64,000 nt of DNA from Fidelibacterota bacterium (lineage in GTDB: Bacteria > Fidelibacterota > Marinisomatia > SCGC-AAA003-L08 > TS1B11): NCBI GenBank assembly GCA_020354025.1, contig CP070638.1, positions 2,387,038 to 2,451,037 of the forward strand, given 5' to 3'. Positions within the stretch are counted from its first letter, which is position 1, and every line of letters begins with the position of its first letter. The translations under genes and the position numbers were made by a program. Under the pieces are notes generated by a model, which was given only the letters and a program-made list of their open reading frames with translations, was not told where the DNA came from and searched no databases. Positions 53,179-61,957 of the stretch are shown piece by piece.

Positions 53179-53330
53179 CACATTAGCCTCCGAACAGTAT
53201 TTATAAAGACACATAACTTATAATGCACGGCATAGCAATAGCATATTAATCCTGGGGCTGGAAGGCTCCGCACCGTCCCGGTCCCAAGCAGTAAGTATCC
53301 GCACCGCGCCCGGGCTGAGGAAACGAAAAA

Positions 53331-53352
53331 GGCCCCAGCGATCGCTGGGGCC
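53331..53352 (-). terminator. Terminator of the 53378-54853 gene
   Basis: Perfect palindromic arms GGCCCCAGCG and CGCTGGGGCC form a hairpin 25 bases beyond the stop. On the minus strand it is followed by TTTTTCG. Confidence 0.85.
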
Positions 53353-53377
53353 TTTATTCAGTCCTTCGAGTAGCTTA

Positions 53378-54853
53378 CTACTTCAATAGCAGCATCTTGA
53401 TGGAATTGGAGTAATCCACTGTTACCAGGCGCGCGATATAAACGCCCGAAGGGACTCTGCGCCCGCTGGCATCCCGGCCGTTCCAGACTACTCGTTGTAG
53501 ACCCGCGCCGTTATATCCCTCCACCAGCCTTACCACCTCGTTGCCCAGTAGGTCATAAACAACCAGCGATACATCGGTTGCCCTTGGCAAGGCGAACCGG
53601 ATGGACGTCGTGGGATTGAACGGATTTGGTATGTTGGGATGCAGGGCATAGCCTGCGGGTAGCATGATACTCACAGGATCGGTATCCAGTGGTTCAGCAC
53701 TGCCCACTTCTCCGGCGATGGCCAGGGAACTGAAATGGGCGACGCTCGAGAAAATACGGTTCAGCGATAGGTCAACGGTCGTATAGCCGATCCCGGTGGT
53801 ATCAAAAATCACGGTGTCATCTTCCACAGTTGCGAAGTATAATCCCAGGGTGCTGGGATCGATGCCCATATTTTTAAGCAGACCTCGTTTATAGACCAAC
53901 CCGACGATCAACGGAGTCTCGAAATTATACGGTTCCGCTAGGGTGTCATTCACGAGTACCTGAAATTCGATCCCGCCGATTACGCCTTTGTGGGTGAAAC
54001 CTACGCTATCACCGTCCAAACGCGTGAAGCCGGGCAGTCGGATATGGATGCGGATGTCTTCTGTCAGGCTGCCGACCGGGAAGTAGACCTTGCCACCGTT
54101 CAGAACATTCAGGGGATGGGGCAGCCCGCCGAGTGTCCACAACTCGCCTTCTGTCAGGACACCCATGGTGGTATACCCGTGTGGGCTGGGAGAATCCCGC
54201 GTGATAGTAATAGTATCCAACCCGGTCGTATCGGACGCGGGGTCCGTGACGACGACGAAGCTTGATCCTTCCCACTCTCCTATCTGGGCTCGGATTACTC
54301 CGTATCCCTGCGCTGTGGTTGTCAGGAGGCCCTCCCCGCTCAGGTCTCCTACCGGCATGCCGGCCAGGCTCCACGTAAGCGCACTATCAACTGGCGCACC
54401 GGGAAGAGACACCGAGTCGGATGGATAATAGGCCTGGAATTGAACCTGGCCGCCGAGGACCACGGTCGTATCACGCGGCAGGATGACCAGATGTTGGTAC
54501 TCATAACCGGTGGTATCTTCCCCATCTGCCTTCTCTATGGTCACCAGCGTCCAGTCCATCAGGGTATCCAGGGTTCCAGTGACTATGCATTCACCGGGAC
54601 TCCCAGCCACAAACAGGCCGGTGGTGTCGATGGTGCCCAGGGAATCGGGCGATACCGACCAGCTCACGGTAGTATCCGATTCCACCTCGGCAGTATCGGT
54701 GTAAACGGCTTCAAACTGGCGGGAGTCGCCAACTTCTAGCGTGACTTTACCCGGGTAGATTTTTAACGCCGGTGTAGTATGACCCTGAGCCAGGAGCATA
54801 GAGCTGATAAAAAATGCGAAAGTAAAATTGATAATTGTAGTTGAACTCTTCAT
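53378..54853 (-). CDS. Secreted protein with Ig-like domains and C-terminal sorting domain (third member)
   Basis: The 491-residue protein has a signal peptide (about 1-22, ending LLAQG). Two bacterial Ig-like (BIG2-type) domains follow: LKIYPGKVTLEVGDSRQFEA with SWSVSPDSLGTID, and LVILPRDTTVVLGGQVQFQA with its LTTTAQGYGVIRAQ partner. A beta-rich middle (about 215-390) comes next. The C-terminal sorting domain has NIPNPFNPTTSIRFALPRAT and a final NSIKMLLLK. It is related to the two large proteins upstream only through that tail. It lacks an evident catalytic motif. Confidence 0.83.
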   Translation of the reverse strand: MKSSTTIINFTFAFFISSMLLAQGHTTPALKIYPGKVTLEVGDSRQFEAVYTDTAEVESDTTVSWSVSPDSLGTIDTTGLFVAGSPGECIVTGTLDTLMDWTLVTIEKADGEDTTGYEYQHLVILPRDTTVVLGGQVQFQAYYPSDSVSLPGAPVDSALTWSLAGMPVGDLSGEGLLTTTAQGYGVIRAQIGEWEGSSFVVVTDPASDTTGLDTITITRDSPSPHGYTTMGVLTEGELWTLGGLPHPLNVLNGGKVYFPVGSLTEDIRIHIRLPGFTRLDGDSVGFTHKGVIGGIEFQVLVNDTLAEPYNFETPLIVGLVYKRGLLKNMGIDPSTLGLYFATVEDDTVIFDTTGIGYTTVDLSLNRIFSSVAHFSSLAIAGEVGSAEPLDTDPVSIMLPAGYALHPNIPNPFNPTTSIRFALPRATDVSLVVYDLLGNEVVRLVEGYNGAGLQRVVWNGRDASGRRVPSGVYIARLVTVDYSNSIKMLLLK

Positions 54854-54918
54854 TGCGTTAATCCCCTTTAATTTTAAATACAGATGTGGTTGAACTTATC
54901 CATGGAAAATAAATAAAA

Positions 54919-54934
54919 GGTGACATAGCTCACA
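54919..54934 (-). promoter_or_regulatory. CRP/FNR-like box upstream of the third sorting-domain gene
   Basis: Read on the minus strand this is TGTGA-N6-TCACC, matching the CRP consensus TGTGA-N6-TCACA at 9 of 10 positions. It lies 66 bases before the ATG. A clear -10 at the spacing of the other two copies is not seen, so it might act by another mode or be chance. Confidence 0.45.
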
Positions 54935-54995
54935 GACAGGCAGATCCGTCTCATTAAATAGTCTTTCGCCCGTTCAATAACCATCCGCTCCTGCC

Positions 54996-55679
54996 TCATG
55001 CCGTCCCGGACTCGGAGGGTATTGGCTCCTCGGATGGCGGGACGGCCTGTAGTCGGTACAGCGTTAAGAAGAAGTATAGCGTAGCCAGGAAAGCCAGCGT
55101 CTCCACGGGCAGCAGACCCCACTGGACTCCCCGGGGCAGATCAGAAACCCAGCGCAGGTCACCGCTGACGAGGTAACTCAGTAACAGGACCGTCCGCATC
55201 AAGGCCGAGAGCGCGGCACCCGCAGTCGCGATACCGGTGGCCCGGTATAGTCGCGCCGGTCCGGCAGGGCGTAACTCCCGGTACAAGACAATGAAAAACA
55301 CCAGCATCAGAACTGAGCTGGCCCACGTCAGGCCGGGGCCGATCGTTTCAAGGAATGTAGACCGGAATAGACCCGGAAGGATCAGCAGCTGAAAAGCTAT
55401 TACCGGGCCTTTCAGGAACAGGAACGCCACGGCAGCCGAGCCGATCAGCACCCAGAGTGTTGCTCTATGCAATCCCACCTGCTCTTCCCGAACGAAATCC
55501 CTTCGAAATACGGTAAAAAACGCCACCGGGGTTAAGCTGGCCAGGAGAGATACCAGCGAATTGGCCTTGAAAAAGGCCAGGGAAGAGTTGATCTCAGGCA
55601 CGATGGTAGCGATGAACCGGACGACGAAAAGATAAGCCGCACCGATAATTACGTAAAGGGTTGTGTTTCTTATACTCAT
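54996..55679 (-). CDS. Integral membrane protein of unknown function
   Basis: The 227-residue protein has six predicted transmembrane helices (about 7-25, 35-55, 72-90, 95-115, 118-138 and 180-205) with short loops. I do not recognise its family. Charged residues are few and there is no motif typical of transporters or histidine kinases. The C-terminal tail is short and Pro/Glu-rich. It follows the BrnT/BrnA pair on the same strand with a 39-base gap and may be transcribed from its own promoter or by read-through. Confidence 0.72.
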   Translation of the reverse strand: MSIRNTTLYVIIGAAYLFVVRFIATIVPEINSSLAFFKANSLVSLLASLTPVAFFTVFRRDFVREEQVGLHRATLWVLIGSAAVAFLFLKGPVIAFQLLILPGLFRSTFLETIGPGLTWASSVLMLVFFIVLYRELRPAGPARLYRATGIATAGAALSALMRTVLLLSYLVSGDLRWVSDLPRGVQWGLLPVETLAFLATLYFFLTLYRLQAVPPSEEPIPSESGTA

Positions 55680-55718
55680 TGTTAAGTCTCCCTGATGACT
55701 CGGTTGCAGATGGGGAAT

Positions 55719-55946
55719 TCAGGAAAGCGTTTTTTCCAGCCGCTCCGCCAGCCACAATTTGATGATGGATTGGCGCGGAACACCCAGACGTTTGGCTTCT
55801 TTGTCGAGGGAGTGGATCATCCACAGGGGAAAGTCCACGTTCACCCGCTTCTGCTCCTTCTTGGACCTGCGGGCCTTTGAAAGGTCAAGCTGCCCGGTTA
55901 TCTCTTCCCCGGCATCGAATTTCTTCTCCAGTTCTTCAGCTTTCAT
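55719..55946 (-). CDS. brnA: BrnA-type antitoxin (CopG-like)
   Basis: The 75-residue protein has a charged N-terminal half (DAGEEITGQLDLSKARR), where BrnA wraps its toxin. Its C-terminal half is of ribbon-helix-helix type (KRVNVDFPLWMIHSLDKEA, then RLGVPRQSIIKLWLAERLE). It binds the toxin and the pair's own operator. It is translated downstream of the toxin and overlaps it by 11 bases. It has a strong GGAAGTGGAG site before the ATG, whereas the toxin has none, which would favour antitoxin excess. Confidence 0.88.
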   Translation of the reverse strand: MKAEELEKKFDAGEEITGQLDLSKARRSKKEQKRVNVDFPLWMIHSLDKEAKRLGVPRQSIIKLWLAERLEKTLS

Positions 55947-56196
55947 AGATCTCCACTTCCTCTAATAGTGATCGCCGCATGGAGATAATCCTGATGTTTC
56001 CGTCGCGATAGGCGATTATCCCCGACCAGTGGGTACTGCCGATTTTCCCGATAACAAGGAATCGCGGCTCGTCAATCGTGCGCACCGGAATTTCAACGAG
56101 GTCAGGATCACTCCACAACGCCTGGGCTTCGATAAAATCAATCCCGCGTTTTAACTTGTTGCTTATGTTTCTCTCAAGATCGAACTCAAAGTCCAT
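55936..56196 (-). CDS. brnT: BrnT-type toxin
   Basis: The 86-residue protein matches BrnT, an RNase-like toxin of the RelE fold. It has the DLERNISNKLKRGIDFIEAQ segment (equivalent to DPNKNxxNxxKHGI-x-F), GIIAYRDGNIRIIS and the final MRRSLLEEVEIYE helix (related to the RxxxxxErxxY end). Canonical toxins use Lys or Arg and a terminal Tyr; the ending here keeps Arg, Glu and Tyr. The ATG lies only about 5 bases after the predicted transcription start, so the toxin may be translated from a nearly leaderless message. Confidence 0.87.
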   Translation of the reverse strand: MDFEFDLERNISNKLKRGIDFIEAQALWSDPDLVEIPVRTIDEPRFLVIGKIGSTHWSGIIAYRDGNIRIISMRRSLLEEVEIYES

Positions 56197-56235
56197 ATGG
56201 TATATATATTATACCATTGAGGTATCTCTTGTCAA
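56197..56235 (-). promoter_or_regulatory. brnTA promoter with palindromic operator
   Basis: On the minus strand TTGACA (complement of 56230-56235) and TATAAT (complement of 56208-56213) are both perfect and separated by 16 bases. A perfect inverted repeat, ATGGTATA (56197-56204) and TATACCAT (56210-56217) with a 5-base spacer, covers the -10 box and reaches the toxin ATG. Antitoxin or complex binding there would shut the promoter, as in other BrnTA pairs. Confidence 0.75.
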
Positions 56236-56737
56236 TAAAAAGCGGCGTCTATCACTCTTCTGCCGTCAGTCGGCGCAAACTTGACCTCCTCGGTTACCTT
56301 GGTATCTTGACGGTTTTCCATTTTTTCGCGCACTAGGCGCACCAGGCGCACCAGGCGAACGACAAACCGCTCTGGTACCCGTATATTCAACCACCATGAC
56401 TATGTCGGTAGCATATTACTCCCATCACTCCCGGCGCTCTGGAACGGGATTCCGCGAAAAGGGCAAAATTCCACACTATATTAGCCCTGTCGACGGAGAC
56501 TTTTTTGAAAATGCAGAATTTTGGTGGGGTTTTGCGGAATTTTGTAGGGGTTTTGTTGAATTTTGGAGCACTAGTCCAGCAGCCTGCGGTTGAATGGGAT
56601 CCCGCCAACGGCGGGGCTGGACGCGCCAGCTGGCAGCTGACTTGTCCGGCGTTGCGAGGTGTAGGTGGATGGCTGGCCGCGGACTGCTTGTGGCCGAATC
56701 GCCGGCCCTGGCCTCAGCGAGGGGCAAGGCCGGTAGG
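56236..56737. other. Intergenic region with short repeats (about 500 bases)
   Basis: No convincing gene. It holds a small tandem repeat of AGGCGCACC-like units around 56333-56360 and the 21-base repeat at 56516-56566. Short frames seen here lack good starts and read through the repeats. Confidence 0.4.
56516..56566 (+). repeat. 21-base tandem repeat, about 2.4 copies
   Basis: The units are 56516-56536 and 56537-56557, followed by a partial third copy. Each begins GAATTTTG and contains GGGGTTTTG. On the minus strand it would read as repeated KTP.KF-type codons, but no supported gene contains it. Confidence 0.6.
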
Positions 56738-58204
56738 CTACCCCGTCTTCCCCCTCAAGTACTCCTTCACCTTCTCTATGCTCACCCGCTCTTGCTCCAT
56801 GCTGTCCCTGTCCCGTATCGTGACCGTCTGGTCCTCCAACGTCTGACCGTCAACCGTGATACCGAAGGGAGTACCGGCCTCGTCCTGGCGGCGGTAGCGG
56901 CGGCCGATGGAGCCACCGGCGTCGAAGGAAGCGGCAAAGTCCCCACGCAGGTCGTCCACGATCTTCCGGGCAAGCTCGGGCATGCCGTCCCGGTTCACCA
57001 GCGGGAACACGGCCACGGTAATCGGGGCCAGGTCCGGCGACAGGCGCAACACCACCCGCTGCTCCACACCTTCACCGCCGGCCTTGGGTGCCTCCTCCTC
57101 ATGGTACGCGTCGGTAAGGATAGTCAGCACGGTGCGGTCCACACCAGCTGATGCCTCCACCACGGCCGGGACAATGTGCTCATTGGTATCCGGATCGAAC
57201 CAAGTGAGCTTCTTGCCACTGTAATCGGCGTGCTGATCCAGATCGTACGTGCCCCTATCAGCGATGCCTTCCAGCTCACCCCAGCCGAAGGGGAACTCGT
57301 ACTCCACGTCGTTGGTCGCCTTGGAGTAATGGGAAAGCTCCTCCTGACTGTGCGGTCGAACACGGAGCTTCTGTCGGCGAATGCCCAAGGCAACGTACCA
57401 TTCCAGGCGGGCCTGGGACCAGTACTCCAGCCACTCGGCCGTCTCTGCGGGCCGTACGAAGAACTCCATTTCCATCTGCTCGAACTCCCGCGTTCGGAAG
57501 AGGAAGTTGCCGGTGGTTATTTCGTTGCGGAAGGCCTTGCCCAGCTGAGCTATGCCGAAGGGCAGCTTGGCGCGGGCCGTAGCCTGGGCGTTGAGGAAGT
57601 TGACGAAGATGCCTTGGGGCGTCTCCGGACGGAGGTAGGCTTCCACGCCAGACTCTTCCGACGAGCCGATAAAGGTCTTGAACATGAGATTGAATTGCCG
57701 CGGGATGGTCCAGTCGGCCTCTTTACCATCAGCGAGGATGCCGTAGTCATTCAGGTTTACTCGGTCTGCTTGGTCCATGATGGCTTCTACGATCCCGGTG
57801 ATGGTATGGACATCAACATTACCCTCGACAGGCCGATCCACCAGGTCCTTTGATAGGTGTTCAATAACCTCTCGATCTTGGGCCTCCAGTAGATGGTCCA
57901 AGCGGTAGCGCTTTTTGGTATTTCTGTCGTCCACCAACGGATCGTGGAACTGCTCCACGTGCCCCGAGGCCTCCCAAACCCTGGGGTGCATCAGGATAGC
58001 TGCATCCATGCCTACCACGTCCTCGCGGGCGGTCACCACGTCGCGCCACCAGCGGCTTTTCACGTTGCGCTTCAGCTCCACACCCAAGGGGCCGTAGTCC
58101 CAGGTGGAGCCCAGGCCACCGTAAATCTCGCTGCTCTGGAAGATGAATCCCCTGCGCTTGGCCAATGAGGTGAGTTTGTCCATCAGGTCTGATTGATTAG
58201 CCAT
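56738..58204 (-). CDS. glyS: Glycyl-tRNA synthetase (dimeric type)
   Basis: The enzyme charges tRNA-Gly. The 488-residue protein is the eukaryote/archaea-like homodimeric type found in many bacteria, with no separate alpha and beta subunits. Class II motifs are visible: SSEIYGGLGSTWDYGPLG in motif 1, the RPETPQGIFVNF and FRNEITTGNFLFRTREFEQMEMEFF motif 2 region, and a C-terminal anticodon-binding domain (APITVAVFPLVNRDG...). A 4-base gap after the topA stop indicates a topA-glyS operon. Confidence 0.95.
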   Translation of the reverse strand: MANQSDLMDKLTSLAKRRGFIFQSSEIYGGLGSTWDYGPLGVELKRNVKSRWWRDVVTAREDVVGMDAAILMHPRVWEASGHVEQFHDPLVDDRNTKKRYRLDHLLEAQDREVIEHLSKDLVDRPVEGNVDVHTITGIVEAIMDQADRVNLNDYGILADGKEADWTIPRQFNLMFKTFIGSSEESGVEAYLRPETPQGIFVNFLNAQATARAKLPFGIAQLGKAFRNEITTGNFLFRTREFEQMEMEFFVRPAETAEWLEYWSQARLEWYVALGIRRQKLRVRPHSQEELSHYSKATNDVEYEFPFGWGELEGIADRGTYDLDQHADYSGKKLTWFDPDTNEHIVPAVVEASAGVDRTVLTILTDAYHEEEAPKAGGEGVEQRVVLRLSPDLAPITVAVFPLVNRDGMPELARKIVDDLRGDFAASFDAGGSIGRRYRRQDEAGTPFGITVDGQTLEDQTVTIRDRDSMEQERVSIEKVKEYLRGKTG

Positions 58205-58208
58205 CGGA

Positions 58209-60746
58209 TCAAGTCTTTTTCCGTCGTCTGTATTTACGCTTCGCAGGCCCTTGAGCTGCCTTGGCCGCCAGACGCTTTACGGCTTCCTCCAGCTCAATGG
58301 ATTCCGGGCTTTCTCCCTTTTTCAGCGAGACATTGGTTTTCCTATCGGTAATGTACGGTCCGTAGCGGCCTTCCTTGATCTGAATCTCAGCCTCCGTCTC
58401 TGGATGAACTCCCAAACTTCGCAGAACGGTGGAGCCAGCGCGCCCCCCCTTCTTAAGGATTTCCAGAGCCCTGTCCAACTCCAGGGTCAATAGGTCCTCG
58501 CCCTTAGGGAGACGGCGATTGACCTGACCAGATCTCAAGTAGGGACCGTAGCGTCCCAGATCAGCCAGCACCGGCTCGCCAGTATCAGGATGTGCGCCCA
58601 GCTCCCGGGGCAAACCCAATATGGCCAGGGCCACATCCAGGTTCACATCCTCAGGCTGCATATCGGGAAGCAGGGACTTCTGCTTCTCTTTCTGGGTATC
58701 ATTACCCAACTGCAGGAAAAATCCGAACCGGCCTTTCTTCAACAAAACCGGCAGGTCCGTATGTGGATCAATGCCCAACTCCTTGGGATATTCACTCCCC
58801 TTGCTGATAAGTTCCAGCGCCCGATCCAGGGAAAGCTCCGCCGGGGCAATCTCCAGGTCTAGGCTGGTACGCTCATCGCCGTGCTCCAGATAGGGCCCGT
58901 AGCGACCGACGCGAACAAACAATGGCACCTTCTCTTCGGTTTCACCAATACGGATTGTGCAGACGTCACGGGCGTCGATCGGATTCTGGAGCAACTCCTT
59001 CAAGCCCCCGCCGCCATTGTGGCCGTAATAGAACTGCTTGAGGTAGGGTAGAGATTCCCGCTCTCCCCGGCTGATCTCATCCAGCACATCTTCCATGCGG
59101 GCGGTAAACTGGTAGTCCACCAGATCGGAGAAGTACCTTTCCATCAACCGCACCACCACCACTGCTACGAAGGTTGGTACTAGGGCACCGTTCTGCTTTA
59201 CTACGTACTCCCGGCGCTGGATAGTATCCATGATTGATGCATAAGTACTGGGCCGGCCGATGCCCAAAGACTCCAGCTCCTTGATGAGGGTAGCCTCAGT
59301 ATAGCGGGCAGCCGGCTTGGTTTCATGGCGCCTGGGTTCCAAAGCGGTGCAGGTCACGGCCTCCCCTTTAGCCATAGGTGGGAGAGTTTTTTCGTTGTCC
59401 TTGTCCTCGTCGGGTGAGGCCTGGTAGGCAGCCAGATAGCCGGGGAACTCAACCACCTTACCGGTAGCCTGGAAGACGGCTTCGCCCCTGGGGTGATCGG
59501 TGATCCCGGCAGTTGTCTGTAGAATGCGTGCCGGTGTCATCTGGCAGGCCAGGGTACGCCGGTAGATGAGTTCGTACAGGCGTTGCATATCCTTATCCAG
59601 ACCGGCCAGTTCCTTGGGATCACGGAAACGTGGCCCGGCCTTGCCTGCGGTGGGACAAGCGGGACGGATAGCCTCGTGGGCTTCCTGGGCATTCTTTACC
59701 TTGGTTCTGAAGATCCTGGCTTTCTCCGGCAAGTACTCCGGCCCAAACTTTTCCCTGATCAGCTCCCTGGCGGCTGAAAGGGCTTCCTGGGAAAGACTGG
59801 TTGAGTCGGTGCGCATGTACGTGATGTAGCCCCCTTCATACAGCCGCTGAGCCGCCTGCATGGTGCGTTTTGCCGAAAAGCGCAGTTTGCGATAGGCCTC
59901 TTGCTGCAAGGTGCTGGTTATGAAAGGAGGCCAGGGATGGGATTTTGATGGCTTCTCCTCTAAGGAGCTGACCTGCCAGCTCCGGCCTTGTAGATCCTTG
60001 ACTAGGCGCTCGGCCTGAGGTTCATCAAGCAGTATGGCGTCTTTTACGGCCTTTATCTCGCCTGTAGAGCGGTCAAAATCCTTGCCGGTCACCAGGCGCT
60101 GATTCTCCAAGGAGACCAGGCTGGCGGTGAAGTCCTCACCCTTCTCGATAGCGAAATCAGCCGCGATGTCCCACCATTCGCTGGTTTTAAAGCGCCAACG
60201 GCCTCGTTCCCGCTCTACTACCAGACGGATGGCCGCGCTCTGTACCCGTCCGGCGGACAGGCGCGGGGCGATCTTACGCCACAGGATTGGCGATACCTCG
60301 TAACCCACCAGCCGATCAAGGATACGGCGGGTTTCCTGGGCCTTCACCAGGCGCATGTCGATTTCCCGTGGTGCCTCGAAAGCGTGGTGTATGGCCTCAC
60401 GGGTGACCTCATGGAAGACCAAGCGGTAGGTCGGGACCGTGATCCCCAGGGTCTCGATCAGGTGCCAGCTGATAGCCTCTCCCTCACGGTCCGGATCAGT
60501 CGCCAGATATACCACGTCCGCCTGCTTTACGGCTTTTTTCAATCCTGAGATTACTTTTTTCTTTTCGGGGTATACTTGGTAAGTGACCTTGAAGTCATGA
60601 GACGTATCTACTCCCATATCACGCTGAGGCAGATCGCGTATATGCCCAACGGATGCGACGATGTTGTATTCCTCCCCTAGAACCCTCTGCAGGGTCCGAG
60701 CCTTTGAGGGCGACTCCACGATCACCAGTGCCTGTTTTTCGGTCAT
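58209..60746 (-). CDS. topA: DNA topoisomerase I
   Basis: This type IA topoisomerase relaxes negative supercoils. The 845-residue protein has a Toprim domain (ALVIVESPSKA at 6-16 and ATDPDREGEAISWH, acidic metal site). The cleavage domain has the active-site tyrosine in YITYMRTDS, and the RLSAGRVQSAAIRLV segment follows the family. Instead of zinc fingers the C-terminus has several repeats of the topo I C-terminal type, each with RYGPYL or RFGFFLQ-like motifs and a following DLxxDxALxIL helix. Complete by length. Confidence 0.95.
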   Translation of the reverse strand: MTEKQALVIVESPSKARTLQRVLGEEYNIVASVGHIRDLPQRDMGVDTSHDFKVTYQVYPEKKKVISGLKKAVKQADVVYLATDPDREGEAISWHLIETLGITVPTYRLVFHEVTREAIHHAFEAPREIDMRLVKAQETRRILDRLVGYEVSPILWRKIAPRLSAGRVQSAAIRLVVERERGRWRFKTSEWWDIAADFAIEKGEDFTASLVSLENQRLVTGKDFDRSTGEIKAVKDAILLDEPQAERLVKDLQGRSWQVSSLEEKPSKSHPWPPFITSTLQQEAYRKLRFSAKRTMQAAQRLYEGGYITYMRTDSTSLSQEALSAARELIREKFGPEYLPEKARIFRTKVKNAQEAHEAIRPACPTAGKAGPRFRDPKELAGLDKDMQRLYELIYRRTLACQMTPARILQTTAGITDHPRGEAVFQATGKVVEFPGYLAAYQASPDEDKDNEKTLPPMAKGEAVTCTALEPRRHETKPAARYTEATLIKELESLGIGRPSTYASIMDTIQRREYVVKQNGALVPTFVAVVVVRLMERYFSDLVDYQFTARMEDVLDEISRGERESLPYLKQFYYGHNGGGGLKELLQNPIDARDVCTIRIGETEEKVPLFVRVGRYGPYLEHGDERTSLDLEIAPAELSLDRALELISKGSEYPKELGIDPHTDLPVLLKKGRFGFFLQLGNDTQKEKQKSLLPDMQPEDVNLDVALAILGLPRELGAHPDTGEPVLADLGRYGPYLRSGQVNRRLPKGEDLLTLELDRALEILKKGGRAGSTVLRSLGVHPETEAEIQIKEGRYGPYITDRKTNVSLKKGESPESIELEEAVKRLAAKAAQGPAKRKYRRRKKT

Positions 60747-60880
60747 TATTTGTTATCCTGCCAGGCGTGAATCTTGGCAGGTTGGAGCCTCAGAGACAAG
60801 GGAAAGTTTCACCTTCACATAAATCGAGGCAGCGATATCGAGTTGGTTGGTTAGATTGCTTGCCGGGACGTCGATTCTGG

Positions 60881-61927
60881 CTATAGCTCCCTGAAGTCCA
60901 GCAGGACTTTGCCGAAGTTCCGACGGTCCTGAATATACGCATGGGCTTGGGCAGCTTGATGATATGGAAATATGCGGTCAACGATGCGGTTGATTTTGCT
61001 TTCACCCAGCCAGGTGACCAACTGCAGCATCGCCCTTGATACCGGTTCGGGGTGGGTCCATAGACGCCCCAAGTGGAAGCCGTAGATACCCCAGTTGGTG
61101 TTCATCAGGCGCAGTGGCGAGAACCGTACAGCCAGCAGCTCCCATAAGAGCTTGAGGGGTGCTGACAGCAGCCTCGTCGTTCCGATATTATGCTGGACTC
61201 CGTACATTACCAAGGTGCCCAGAGGCGCCAGGGCCTTCAGGCTGCGCCTGAAATTAGCCGGACCCTGGGCATCCAGTATCAAGTCCACGCCCCGGCCAGC
61301 GGTAGCCTCCCGCACCAGGCGTACGAAATCTTCCTCACGGTAGTCAATACACAGATCCACGCCCATGCGACGCAGGCGCTCGTGCTTAGCCCGTGAAGAA
61401 GTGCCGAAAATACGCGCCCCGACCATATCAGCAAGCTGAACCGCTGCGGTACCCACTCCACCACCAGCATTATGGATCAGAACAGTCTGTCCCGGCCTGA
61501 GATTGCCTTGTTCAAACAACATCAGATACGCGGTAAGGTAGGTGACCGGCAAGGCCGCGGCCGCCTCCAGCGAAACGCCCTCAGGCACCATCCGAACCTG
61601 CTCCACTGGAGCCACCACGTGGCTGCTGTAGCCACCAAAGCGAGTAATAGCAAGAACCTGATCTCCGAGACGAAAATCGCTCACTCCCGGCCCGATATGC
61701 TCAACTTCCCCGGCGATCTCAAATCCAGGAACAGCTGGCTGCTTCGGGGCACCTTGATAAAGCCCTAAGCGAGTCATGATATCAGCGAAGTTGATGCCGG
61801 CAAAGTGGTTTCGGATGAGAACCTCTCCACTCTGCGGCTGCGGTTGGTGGCCTTTTACAACTCGGAGAACCCGGGGACCACCATGCCGTGTGATCTGAAC
61901 CTGGTTCACTAAGGTTGGTGATTTCAT
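60881..61927 (-). CDS. Quinone oxidoreductase-like medium-chain dehydrogenase (VAT-1/QOR type)
   Basis: The 348-residue protein is a zinc-independent medium-chain dehydrogenase/reductase. Key segments are GINFADIMTRLGLY near residue 45, GFEIAGEVEHIG, the NADPH-binding AGGGVGTAAVQLA and a hydrophobic C-terminal core. Residues for catalytic zinc are absent. It is closest in appearance to VAT-1/quinone oxidoreductase homologues, which reduce quinones or reactive enones with NADPH. It lies 30 bases downstream of the ArsR-rhodanese regulator in the same operon, so its expression is probably controlled by that repressor. Confidence 0.85.
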   Translation of the reverse strand: MKSPTLVNQVQITRHGGPRVLRVVKGHQPQPQSGEVLIRNHFAGINFADIMTRLGLYQGAPKQPAVPGFEIAGEVEHIGPGVSDFRLGDQVLAITRFGGYSSHVVAPVEQVRMVPEGVSLEAAAALPVTYLTAYLMLFEQGNLRPGQTVLIHNAGGGVGTAAVQLADMVGARIFGTSSRAKHERLRRMGVDLCIDYREEDFVRLVREATAGRGVDLILDAQGPANFRRSLKALAPLGTLVMYGVQHNIGTTRLLSAPLKLLWELLAVRFSPLRLMNTNWGIYGFHLGRLWTHPEPVSRAMLQLVTWLGESKINRIVDRIFPYHQAAQAHAYIQDRRNFGKVLLDFREL

Positions 61928-61957
61928 TTCATACCCAGATCTACATAGCAGGCAACG

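Noticed and set aside
56387-56608. 73-residue minus-strand frame across the 21-base repeat
   Set aside because: It reads through the tandem repeat and has no start signal or similarity; likely non-coding.
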